Shown: positions 52,824-60,419 of the stretch, piece by piece
How positions within the stretch are numbered: position 1 is the first letter of the stretch
Layout: each line of letters starts with the position of its first letter
Assembly (NCBI RefSeq): GCF_025847205.1
Contig: NZ_JAOYTH010000014.1
Coordinates: forward strand, 1 to 64,000
Reading direction: 5' to 3'
DNA: 64,000 bases
Source: Pararhizobium sp. YC-54
GTDB taxonomy: Bacteria > Pseudomonadota > Alphaproteobacteria > Rhizobiales > Rhizobiaceae
Notes under the pieces: model-generated
Told to the model about the DNA's origin: nothing
The model's input: only the letters and a program-made list of their open reading frames with translations
The model's database searches: none
Program-made: the position numbers and the translations under genes

Positions 52824-53474
52824 TCAGAGATGAATGGCCGGTTCAACGATCGCCATCGTTGCCTCGACGTGATGTCGCGCCGCTCGTTCAGCCTCGTCTT
52901 CGTCACGCTTGACTAACGCATCCAGAATTCGGCGGTGCTGGCGGTTCGTTTCCTTGACTTCGGTCTCCGAGAACAGGATCGGCACCCGAAGCATCCAATA
53001 ATGAAACAAGGTGCGCTCGTGAAACTGCCCGAGGAACATGTTCTTTGAAGCGGTGACGATGAGTTTGTGGAACTGTGTATTGAGCGTGTTGAGCTCCCCG
53101 CGAGTCAAAGCTTCTCCAGGCTCCATCGCTTCGATCAGTTGCGCCAGTCCTTCGAGTTCGGATGACTCTGCATGGCGTGCGGCGAGCCTTGCGGTGGCCG
53201 CTTCGATGGCCGCGCGGCTTTCGAAGATGGCATGCACCTGGCTGCGGTCGATCGTTTCGACGACCCATCCGCGCTCGCGGCTCAAGAATCCCTCGCCTTG
53301 AAGAAGGAGTAGCGCTTCACGCACAGGCGTGCGCCCGACATTCAAGCGCTCGCACAGATCGTCCTCCACAAGACGCTGCCCCGGTTTGAGTTCCGCGCCA
53401 AGGATCATGCTGCGAAGCCGATTGCGGACATCCGAAGCGATGAATTCCCCGGCCGAGGTCTTTCGTGTTGCCAT
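52824..53474 (-). CDS. GntR-family (FadR/FCD-type) regulator, unit D
   Basis: 216 residues. The winged HTH (about 10-75; LRSMILGAELKPGQRLVEDDLCERLNVGRTPVREALLLLQGEGFL) is followed by an all-helical FCD effector domain (about 85-215) with metal-type His/Asp positions such as RRGELNTLNTQFHKLI-like residues and RHHVEATM. FCD regulators sense organic acids or amino acids. It precedes the ATP-consuming transporter operon region, and two similar palindromes (53607 and 59201) are its likely sites. Ribosome site not obvious. Confidence 0.9.
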   Translation of the reverse strand: MATRKTSAGEFIASDVRNRLRSMILGAELKPGQRLVEDDLCERLNVGRTPVREALLLLQGEGFLSRERGWVVETIDRSQVHAIFESRAAIEAATARLAARHAESSELEGLAQLIEAMEPGEALTRGELNTLNTQFHKLIVTASKNMFLGQFHERTLFHYWMLRVPILFSETEVKETNRQHRRILDALVKRDEDEAERAARHHVEATMAIVEPAIHL

Positions 53475-53606
53475 AAGTCAATCCTTTTCAATTCGATAGT
53501 CTTGCCGGAGGTGGCGAAGTCAAGGATGGGCGGTCGGGGGTCCGGTCAAAGAGCGGATCCGTACAACGTCCTCGAATGAGGCAAGCATCTAGACTTCGCT
53601 CGGATA

Positions 53607-53626
53607 AATATATCATTTCGTGTATG
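53607..53626. promoter_or_regulatory. Candidate GntR operator near its own promoter
   Basis: AATATATCATTTCGTGTATG aligns with 14 of 20 bases of the palindrome at 59201-59220 (TTTCGT and TATG kept). It lies about 130 bases upstream of the GntR start, which suggests autoregulation. Confidence 0.4.
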
Positions 53627-53701
53627 CAGCAAGGCTCTGCTACATTCAAAAGCACCGGAGTGTCTGGGAGACGGGTGGCGTTGTCCTCCTGACGGCTGCC
53701 A

Positions 53702-54496
53702 CTCACCCAATTCCCATGAGCGCAACCGAGCCGCCTCAACGGCGCGCCGCAAAAGAACAGCAAGCCGTTTTCAGGGTTCATCAGCACAGAGAGGGTGGCG
53801 GCCGTGGTGCCGTTCGGGCCCGTTACCTGCTCACGTAAAACGGCCCGGTCTGCATCCGGCGCCAATGCCAGCTTCGACGCACCGAAGACGGTCTGCTTGA
53901 CAAGCGTCATGGCAAGGTCAGGTGGCCGGCCGACGGCGGTACCCGCGGCGCTGAAGGCCTCGAGCAGATGGAAGACATAGGCCGGACCGGAGTCGGACAT
54001 TGCCGTTATCGCGTCCATCAAGCTCTCGTCTTCGATGAAGGCGACGCGCCCATGGCCAAGAGCAGGCTCAGCGCGAGTTTGCGGTCGGAGTGGCGTGCAT
54101 TCGCGCTGGCGCAACAGACGATCATGCCTTCGCCGATGCGGCGGGCGTGTTTGGCATGCAGCTGGCAGGCCCCTCGCCCGCCCTTCGGCGCATGGCGTCG
54201 ATGGTGACGCCAGCGGCAACCGACATCAGCAGTCCGTCTTGACCGAGAACGGATCGACTTTCGGTAACCGCATTGGCGACCGCTTGCGGCTTGGTCGCGA
54301 TCACCACGACATCTGCAGCAAAACCCGCCCGCAGGCCGGACACCGCACCGTAGGTTTGCACACCGAGGCGCTCCGCCCGCTGCCGCAAGCTCTCGTCCAC
54401 ATCAACGACCGCGAAACGATAGTCTTCCATCCCGATCCAGGTTCGCAGCATGGCGAACCCCATATTTCCCGCACCGATCAGCAGAACCTGCGTCAT
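53702..54496 (-). pseudogene. proC: Pyrroline-5-carboxylate reductase (ProC) with three frameshifts
   Basis: Pieces in all three frames assemble to one ProC. MTQVLLIGAGNMGFAMLRTW begins the NAD(P)-binding domain and VVVIATKPQ follows. Then MPNTPAA-(I)-GEGM, FIEDESLMDAITAMSDSGPAYVFHLLEAF and VTGPNGTTAATLSVLMNPENGL are the helical-domain and signature blocks, ending RRAVEAARLRSWELGE. Frames change near 54137, 54050 and 53752; each is mended by adding one base to a short run (CC, GGGG, TTTTT). It overlaps the EamA stop by four bases in the operon. ProC reduces pyrroline-5-carboxylate to proline. Confidence 0.8.
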
Positions 54497-55422
54497 GACA
54501 AACTTCTTTCCGACGGGGTTTCGAGCGGCTTGTCCTGTGCTTTGTGAGCAACCAGGCCGCTGGCGATGATCAGCCCCGCGCCAACGACCGTCATGACATC
54601 CGGGATCGTGCCGAAGACAAGGTAGCCGAAACCGACGGCCCAGAGGAGGTGCGTGTAGGACATCGGCGCCAGGCGGGAGACCCGCGCTTCCGGGCGGCGA
54701 TAGGCGATGGCGATGGCGACATGCGCGGCCAGCCACAAAGAGGCCGTGGCGAGCAGCAAGGCCATGTCGACAGCCGTCATCGCGCGTAGGACGAAGGGCA
54801 GCGTGCATGTCAGCAGGACGAAACCCGTCAGCGCGGAATAGGCGAGCGTCGTCGTCAGGCTGTCGGCTACCACGACTCGTCGCGTCATGACTAGGGCCGT
54901 CGCCCAGCAGGCGGCGGATGCGATGGAGAAAAGTGCCGCCGGATTGTAGCCGGCAAGACCTGGCCGCAGGATGACCATCACGCCCAGCAAGCCGCCAATC
55001 ACGCCGACCCACCGCCACACGGGGACCCGCTCCTTGAGGATGACGACGCAAAGCAGGGTGGCGAGGCAGGGCGATATGAAGACGAGCGCGGTCGCTTCCG
55101 CCAGCGGCTGAAGGCGGAGCGCCGCCACCAGCAGGATCGTCGCTCCGGCCATGCCGAGACCGCGAATGAGCTGGACATAGGCAACGACACTTCGTGCTGG
55201 CCGGCCGAATCGAAGGCAGATCGCCGCAAGGAAGAGAGACGCTACAGCATAGCGGAACCAGGCGATCTGCAAGGGATGAAACCGCACCGACAGATATTTC
55301 GCGATGACATCGGACGCCGCAAACAACACCATGGCGGCCAGGCACAGCAAGATGCTCTCCCGACCGCGGAGGACGGCGCTCAGATCGGCCATGACGCCCG
55401 TGGAAGGAAAGATACGCGCCAT
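54493..55422 (-). CDS. EamA/DMT-family permease, unit D
   Basis: 309 residues with ten predicted helices in two EamA repeats (about 15-145 and 160-295). The first carries RYAVASLFLAAICL and PLAEATALVFISPCLATLL (typical DMT motif). Such proteins export amino acids or other metabolites. It sits between the VOC gene and proC, with start and stop codons overlapping neighbours, so it is co-translated. Export of a surplus amino acid from the pathway is a fair guess. Confidence 0.9.
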   Translation of the reverse strand: MARIFPSTGVMADLSAVLRGRESILLCLAAMVLFAASDVIAKYLSVRFHPLQIAWFRYAVASLFLAAICLRFGRPARSVVAYVQLIRGLGMAGATILLVAALRLQPLAEATALVFISPCLATLLCVVILKERVPVWRWVGVIGGLLGVMVILRPGLAGYNPAALFSIASAACWATALVMTRRVVVADSLTTTLAYSALTGFVLLTCTLPFVLRAMTAVDMALLLATASLWLAAHVAIAIAYRRPEARVSRLAPMSYTHLLWAVGFGYLVFGTIPDVMTVVGAGLIIASGLVAHKAQDKPLETPSERSLS

Positions 55423-55430
55423 CACCTGTC

Positions 55431-55868
55431 TTAGGATTTGCGGATTTCGAGCACGGTGCCGGCCTTCTCCCGCGTGTCGAAGTAGCAGAAGCCCGACCCG
55501 TCGGTTTTCTTGCCGCGGGCGATCACGCCAAGCCCGAGCGAACGGCCCTTTTCCTCCGCCGCGTCGCGGTCGGCGACTTCGAAGCCCAGGTGGTAGACGC
55601 CCTCGCCACGTTCATCGAGAAAGAGCTTCTGCGGGGAGTCCAGATGACCCGGCTGGCAGAGCTGGAGCTGCACATTGGCGAGATCGCAGCACTTGTAGCG
55701 CATGGCTTCCGATGCCGCCTTGTTCGGCACCTCCAGTTCGACATAGGTGCCCTTCTTCGGATAGTCGAACCAGGGGCCTACGCCGAGACTTTCGTAATAG
55801 GAAACCGTCTTCTCCAGGTCGTGGACGAGGATGCAGACGTGGTGCAGGTGCTGGAAGATTCCGGTCAT
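55431..55868 (-). CDS. VOC-superfamily protein, unit D
   Basis: 145 residues, a single VOC module pair. FQHLHHVCILVHDLEKTVSYYESLG supplies a metal His, FEVADRD marks the second half and GFCYFDTREKAGTVLEI the last Glu ligand. It resembles methylmalonyl-CoA epimerase-like or lactoylglutathione lyase-like proteins but cannot be assigned. The ATG at 55868 has AAGGAG. It follows the ATPase gene in the operon by about 150 bases. Confidence 0.88.
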   Translation of the reverse strand: MTGIFQHLHHVCILVHDLEKTVSYYESLGVGPWFDYPKKGTYVELEVPNKAASEAMRYKCCDLANVQLQLCQPGHLDSPQKLFLDERGEGVYHLGFEVADRDAAEEKGRSLGLGVIARGKKTDGSGFCYFDTREKAGTVLEIRKS

Positions 55869-56016
55869 GGCGGGCTCCTTCTTTCGGAATGCGGGCAAGG
55901 CTTCGCCGGCGCGGAAATCGCGCAGGCGGATCGGCGGATGATCAAGTCGGACAGGCGCGGCTTGGTCTTGCTCGATTCCGGACGCAAGATCGCCGCGCAC
56001 TTTTGCTGGAATTGCT

Positions 56017-56808
56017 CTAGTGCGCCGCCGGCAGCAGCCGCGCCAGGAACTGTCGGGCACGGTCGCTCTTCGGCGCGGTGAAGAATTCTCTGGACGGCGC
56101 GTCCTCGGCCAGACGCCCGCCCTCCATGAAGATCACCCGGTCGGCCACCTCGCGCGCGATGCCCATGTCGTGGGTGGCGATCAGCATTGTCTGGCCTTCC
56201 TCCGCCAGCTTGCGGATCGTCTCGACCACTTCCTGGGCGAGTTCCGGGTCGAGTGCGGAGGTCGGCTCGTCGAGCAGCAGGACACGCGGCTGCATGGCGA
56301 GCGCCCTCGCGATGGCGACGCGCTGCTGCTGGCCGCCGGAAAGCTCCGAGGGATAGGCTGCCGCCTTGGCCCTGAGCCCCACCTTGTCGAGCAGGTCCAG
56401 CGCCAGCCTGGTCGCTTCCGCCTTCGGCTGTTGCAGCACATGCACCGGCCCGCTCATCACGTTCTGGAGCGCCGTCATATGCTTGAACAGGTTAAAGTGC
56501 TGGAACACCATGCCGATCTTCTGCCGCTGCCGGCTAATCTCAGCGTCGGAAAGTTCATAGAGGGCATTGGCGCCCGGCCGGTAGCCAATCAGGTCCCCAT
56601 GGACGTAGATGCGGCCGGCGGAGATCGTTTCCAGATGGTTGACGCAGCGCAGCAGCGTGGATTTTCCAGCACCCGAGGGGCCGAGAAGGGCCACGACCTC
56701 GCCCTGCGGTACGTCGAAGCTGACATCGGTGAAGGCGGCGACGGGGCCCCAGTTCTTGGAGACGCTGACCACGGAAACGGCGTGGGTCTGTTCGGGTGCG
56801 ATGCTCAT
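56017..56808 (-). CDS. Polar amino acid ABC transporter ATPase, unit D
   Basis: 263 residues. Walker A GPSGAGKST, Q-loop VFQHFNLFKHMT, signature [12 protein letters not shown], Walker [13 protein letters not shown] and H-loop ATHDMGIA are intact. It has the GlnQ/HisP-type insertion (YRPGANALYELSDAEIS). It overlaps the permease stop by four bases. With the binding protein and permease upstream it forms a standard polar amino acid importer. Confidence 0.93.
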   Translation of the reverse strand: MSIAPEQTHAVSVVSVSKNWGPVAAFTDVSFDVPQGEVVALLGPSGAGKSTLLRCVNHLETISAGRIYVHGDLIGYRPGANALYELSDAEISRQRQKIGMVFQHFNLFKHMTALQNVMSGPVHVLQQPKAEATRLALDLLDKVGLRAKAAAYPSELSGGQQQRVAIARALAMQPRVLLLDEPTSALDPELAQEVVETIRKLAEEGQTMLIATHDMGIAREVADRVIFMEGGRLAEDAPSREFFTAPKSDRARQFLARLLPAAH

Positions 56809-57653
56809 CTTTGCGGGAAGACCTTTTCAAGGACGGTCTGGATCGCTGTCGCGAAGGCCGTCATGACGAGATACCAGAAGGCGGCGACGGCGAGCAGTTC
56901 GACGACCTGGAAGTTCGACGAATAGATATCTGTCGCCACGCGCAGCAGTTCGAGATAGCCGATGGCCGAGGCGAGAGACGACGACTTCAGCAGCATGATG
57001 TACTGGTTGCCAGCCGCCGGGATGATGATGCGGCCGGCCTGCGGGATGACGACCTGCGTCAGCACCTGGCGCTGGGTCATGCCGAGCGCCGTCGCCGCCG
57101 CCCGCTGTCCCTTGTCGACCGCCAGGATGCCGGCGCGGATGATCTCGCTCATATAGGCGCCCTCGGCGAGGCTGAGGCCGGCAAGCGCTGCGAGGAACGG
57201 TGTGACGAGCGACGTCGTCGGCGCGCTGAACACCGGCTCGGCCATGAATGGTAGACCGATCGAGATCGAGGGGAACATGATGGGTACCGCATTGAACCAG
57301 AAAATGAGCTGGATCAGCATCGGCGTGCCGCGGAAGAGATAGACATAGGTCGAGGAGATGGCGACCAGGATGGGGTTGCCGCTCACCCGCATCAGCGCGG
57401 CCACGAAGCCGATCACGGTTGCGATGAAGAGCGCCAGCGTACCGAGCATGAGGGCGTTGACCGCCCCCATGACGATGAGCGGATCGAAGATGTAGTCGGC
57501 GAAAACCCCGACATTGACAATCCGCGCGCGGATGGCCGCATGGACGATCGTCACTACCAGGGCCAGGGCGGCGGCGCCGAGGATCCAGGCTCCCCAGCGG
57601 CGACGATGGACGATCGGAAGTTCCGAGGCGTGAAGACGGTCCGTCATAGCCAT
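56805..57653 (-). CDS. Polar amino acid ABC transporter permease, unit D
   Basis: 282 residues, about five or six helices. FRGTPMLIQLIFWFN is the conserved segment; the EAA loop reads IIRAGILAVDKGQRAAATALGMTQRQVLTQVVIPQAGR. The ATG at 57653 is chosen because GGAGGA lies six bases upstream; ATGs at 57659 and 57647 are alternatives. Only one permease gene is present, so the channel is probably a homodimer. Confidence 0.92.
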   Translation of the reverse strand: MAMTDRLHASELPIVHRRRWGAWILGAAALALVVTIVHAAIRARIVNVGVFADYIFDPLIVMGAVNALMLGTLALFIATVIGFVAALMRVSGNPILVAISSTYVYLFRGTPMLIQLIFWFNAVPIMFPSISIGLPFMAEPVFSAPTTSLVTPFLAALAGLSLAEGAYMSEIIRAGILAVDKGQRAAATALGMTQRQVLTQVVIPQAGRIIIPAAGNQYIMLLKSSSLASAIGYLELLRVATDIYSSNFQVVELLAVAAFWYLVMTAFATAIQTVLEKVFPQR

Positions 57654-57668
57654 GACCATTCCTCCCCG

Positions 57669-58538
57669 TCAGCGCTTGCTGGCCGGCAGGTTGACGGTGA
57701 TTTCGGGCAGCATGGCGCCGCCGACGCCCCACTTGTCCATGATGGTCTTGTAGGCGCCGTCGGCCAGCATCTCCTGAAGCGTCGTCTTCATTGCGTCGCG
57801 CAGGCCGGCATTGTCCTTCGAAAGGCCCCAGGAGGTGATGTAGGGCGTCAGCATGTAGGTGCCGCCGACGATGGAATATTTGCCGGGGAACTGCCCGCCC
57901 ATGTAAACGAGCGCCGGGAAGTCGCCGAGATAGGCATCGACGCGCTTGAGGTCGAGTTGCATGCGGGCATCCGGTGCGGAGGGAAGCTGCTCAGCGCGGA
58001 TTTCCGCCCCGCCCTTGGCCGTGCAGGCCGCGGACGCCTCCTCGACCTTCGCCATGATGACGCGGCTGCCGAGCAACGTTGCGACGGACTTGCCGCAGAA
58101 GTCGGCGATGGTCTTGTATGTGTCGGCATCCTCGGCGCGCACCATGGCCGAGCCGCCGGACAACATGTAGTTCACAAAATCGAGCTTTTGCTCGCGCTCT
58201 TCCGTGTCGCTGATGCCGCCGGAGGCGACGTCGAAGCGCTTGGCCTCGATGCCCGGAATGAGGGCGGCATATTCCGCCTGCACATATTCCAGCTTCAGTT
58301 CGAGCCGCTTGGCGATCTCGTGGAGGAGGTCGGAGCTTGCGCCCGTCACCTCGCTTGCGCCCGGCTCGCGGAATTCGATGGGCGGAAAGGTCTGCTGCGA
58401 GCCCACCGTGATTTTGCCTGCCTGGCGAACGGCGTCGGGCACGAGCTTCGCGCCCTCCCCGGCCTGGGCGCCGGCGGCGGCGAAGACTGCCGTCATCGCG
58501 GCCGACAGCATCAGCTTCCGAATGATACCCTGGTTCAT
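57669..58538 (-). CDS. Polar amino acid-type substrate-binding protein, unit D
   Basis: 289 residues. A signal peptide (about 1-26, AQAGE) is followed by the SBP_bac_3 fold: ITVGSQQTFPPIEFREPGASEVTGASSDL, ligand region FDVASGGISDTEEREQKLDFVNY, and two Cys residues (DFCGKSV and AACTAKG) that may form a disulfide. Pro/Glu residues in the first motif are typical of binding sites for amino acid derivatives. It is second in the operon, after the GGCT-like gene and a hairpin. Confidence 0.92.
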   Translation of the reverse strand: MNQGIIRKLMLSAAMTAVFAAAGAQAGEGAKLVPDAVRQAGKITVGSQQTFPPIEFREPGASEVTGASSDLLHEIAKRLELKLEYVQAEYAALIPGIEAKRFDVASGGISDTEEREQKLDFVNYMLSGGSAMVRAEDADTYKTIADFCGKSVATLLGSRVIMAKVEEASAACTAKGGAEIRAEQLPSAPDARMQLDLKRVDAYLGDFPALVYMGGQFPGKYSIVGGTYMLTPYITSWGLSKDNAGLRDAMKTTLQEMLADGAYKTIMDKWGVGGAMLPEITVNLPASKR

Positions 58539-58585
58539 TGCGTTACCCCTGTTTTCGTTGATTTTGTTTCCAGTCGCCTTGCACA

Positions 58586-58610
58586 GGCGGCGGCGCCGGG
58601 TGCCGCCGCC
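58586..58610 (-). terminator. Hairpin after the first gene of unit D (attenuator-like)
   Basis: GGCGGCGGC pairs with GCCGCCGCC around a seven-base loop, ten bases after the GGCT-like stop. There is no T-run. Its position matches hairpins after the first genes of units A, B and C. Confidence 0.55.
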
Positions 58611-58619
58611 CGTAGTCTA

Positions 58620-59120
58620 TTATCGGGTATCGGCCCCCTTGCCCGGCACCTTAGATGGGTTCGGGCGGTCGGCGCGCGGGCACTCGGCGGCATTGTCGAA
58701 GACCGCCTGCACCTTCGCAATGTATTCCGGCAGGAAGTTCCACTGCTTCATGCCGGTCGGAATGTGCTCCCAGTAGAAGTTCGGCGGGCGCATGGCGATA
58801 CCCGGCCGGATCAGGCGGTAGGTCCAGCAGTCGTACTGTTTGCCGTCTTCGCCGTAGACGGTCATGCAGCAGCGCTCGAAGTCGTCGTAGTCCTCTTGGA
58901 AATGCGTCTCGTCGTGTTCGAATACGACGCCATAGGCGCGCTCGCCCCAGGCCTCGGCCGTGTTCAGGAAATGGCACCAGCCGCGATCGTTGCGATCGCC
59001 CGCAGCATGGAAGCGGAGCGCATGGTTGGCCGCGTAGGCTTTGGTGACCGGCTTTGCCTCAGGCATAAAACGGATGACCTCGATATCGTGCAGCCAGGTG
59101 CAATAGGCGAAATAATACAT
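58620..59120 (-). CDS. Gamma-glutamylcyclotransferase-like fold protein, unit D
   Basis: 166 residues. MYYFAYCTWLHDIEVIRF at the start and AWGERAYGVVFEHDETHFQEDYDDFERC in the middle resemble the GGCT/AIG2 fold, in which YxAYGxNL binds the gamma-glutamyl group and a Glu is catalytic. Here the Y-F-A-Y-C-T-W-L form and a long C-terminal extension (about 110-166) depart from known enzymes. It is the first gene of the operon and lies next to a transporter and proC. A role on a gamma-glutamyl or related amide compound is an inference. The ATG at 59120 follows AGAGG. Confidence 0.6.
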   Translation of the reverse strand: MYYFAYCTWLHDIEVIRFMPEAKPVTKAYAANHALRFHAAGDRNDRGWCHFLNTAEAWGERAYGVVFEHDETHFQEDYDDFERCCMTVYGEDGKQYDCWTYRLIRPGIAMRPPNFYWEHIPTGMKQWNFLPEYIAKVQAVFDNAAECPRADRPNPSKVPGKGADTR

Positions 59121-59200
59121 GAGAACCTCTTCCCCGGGGCGACCGCTCGCCGCTCCCGCCATCGTTGCGTTGCAATGGAGATTGCAGTCTCCTGTTTCTC

Positions 59201-59220
59201 CATATACTGTTTCGTATATG
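59201..59220. promoter_or_regulatory. Palindromic operator for the GntR regulator
   Basis: CATATACTGTTTCGTATATG has seven-base arms (CATATAC and GTATATG) around a six-base centre. It lies between the divergent GGCT-like operon and the hypothetical plus-strand gene, and resembles the site near the GntR gene. Confidence 0.55.
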
Positions 59221-59278
59221 ATGCAATATACGCAGTCAAGAGACCTATGGGCTGGACTATTGAAGAGGGAGTGCAAGA

Positions 59279-59542
59279 GTGATCAAGATCATGAACAGCC
59301 ATGCCTATCCGGGCTGCCCCGCGGTAACCAACGCCGCCCTGCAGGACGGGCCTGCGCATGTGGAATTCGGCGACGGCGTGGTGGCGGGTGGCCAGATCGA
59401 GCGCCTGGACGAGCGCCGGATCGCGCTGGCGATCGACGCCTATGAAACCCGCAAGGGAACGGCCATAGCGGCGAAGTCGTGGCTCTTGGAAAACAAGGGA
59501 GGGGATCGCTGGCACATCACCCGCCGCCTCGATCGCGACTGA
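59279..59542 (+). CDS. Hypothetical 87-residue protein, unit D
   Basis: A GTG start with GAGGGAG about eight bases upstream; an ATG four codons on is possible. The product is soluble, mixed alpha/beta (MNSHAYPGCPAVTNAALQDG then VEFGDGVVAGGQIERLDER) with one Cys and an acidic middle, and ends in a basic tail. I recognise no family. It is divergent from the GGCT-like operon across the GntR-type palindrome, so it is probably controlled together with it. It ends 40 bases before the convergent PotC-type gene. Confidence 0.5.
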   Translation: MIKIMNSHAYPGCPAVTNAALQDGPAHVEFGDGVVAGGQIERLDERRIALAIDAYETRKGTAIAAKSWLLENKGGDRWHITRRLDRD

Positions 59543-59582
59543 CAGCGTCCATTGGTGGCAGCCCGAAACGGGGCGCAGGGCG

Positions 59583-60419
59583 TCAGGCCGGCTGACGCCC
59601 CGAGATTTTCGCCGAGAGGGCGACAAGGCCGAGCGAGACGAAAAAGATCAACGTGCCGACCACGGCGATCTGCGGGGGCAGCTCACGGCGCATCAAACCG
59701 TAGAGCCAGGTCGGGAACATGGTCGTCCCGCCAGCGGTGAAATTGGTCAGCACGAAATCGTCGAGCGATATGGCGAAGGTGAGCAGCGCGCCGGAAAGGA
59801 TGCCCGGAAGGATGATCGGCAGCCAGATCGTGCGGAACACGGTGAAGCCGGAGGCGCTGAGGTCGCGCGCCGCCTGTTCCAGCGTCACGCCTGCGCCGAT
59901 GACGCGCGAACGCACATTGATGATGACGAAGCTCAAACCGAGCGTCGTATGCGCGACGATGACACTCGGGAAACCGAGCGGATAGAACAGGCCGCCGGTG
60001 ATGGTCTTCAGGAACGGGATCGTCGCCGTCGCCACGAAGAGGATCAGCATGCCGGCGCCGAGTACCACTTCCGGTGTCGCAAGCGGGATGAAGGTGAGGC
60101 CAGAGACAGCGCCGCCCCCTACAAACTTCCGCCGCCCCAGCGCGAAGCCGACCGGCGTGCCGAGCAGGGCGGCAAGCACGGCCGAGACTGCCGCCACGAT
60201 GAGGCTGTTGCCGAGTGCAGCGCCGAGCTGCGGCACGGCGAAAGGGCTGCGCCAGGCCTTCAGCGAGAAGGTGCCCAGTTCATAGTTGAAACGGCCGCCG
60301 GGATCGTTGAAGGAAAAAACGATCATCGTGACGACGGGCGCGAACATGAAGACCAGGGCAAGCGCGATCACGAGCCTGACCGCCCAGCCTTCCCGGACGG
60401 TAGTAGTGCTAGACGACAT
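59583..60419 (-). CDS. ABC transporter permease, PotC-like
   Basis: 278 residues, six helices. The EAA loop reads LEQAARDLSASGFTVFRTIWLPIILPG, a good match to spermidine/putrescine and similar PotC permeases. FIPLATPEVVLGAGML is another typical block. Its start overlaps the PotB-like gene by 11 bases. With PotA, PotD and PotB-like genes upstream it completes a polyamine/opine/iron-type importer. Substrate unknown. Confidence 0.92.
   Translation of the reverse strand: MSSSTTTVREGWAVRLVIALALVFMFAPVVTMIVFSFNDPGGRFNYELGTFSLKAWRSPFAVPQLGAALGNSLIVAAVSAVLAALLGTPVGFALGRRKFVGGGAVSGLTFIPLATPEVVLGAGMLILFVATATIPFLKTITGGLFYPLGFPSVIVAHTTLGLSFVIINVRSRVIGAGVTLEQAARDLSASGFTVFRTIWLPIILPGILSGALLTFAISLDDFVLTNFTAGGTTMFPTWLYGLMRRELPPQIAVVGTLIFFVSLGLVALSAKISGRQPA

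Noticed and set aside
54122..55345. Minus-strand open frame of 407 codons as one gene
   Set aside because: Only its last part is real (the ProC N-terminus from 54496). The rest is an out-of-frame reading of the EamA permease.
57540..59282. Plus-strand open frame of 580 codons
   Set aside because: Antisense to the unit D permease, binding protein and GGCT-like genes. No domain is recognisable; it is an open shadow of GC-rich genes.
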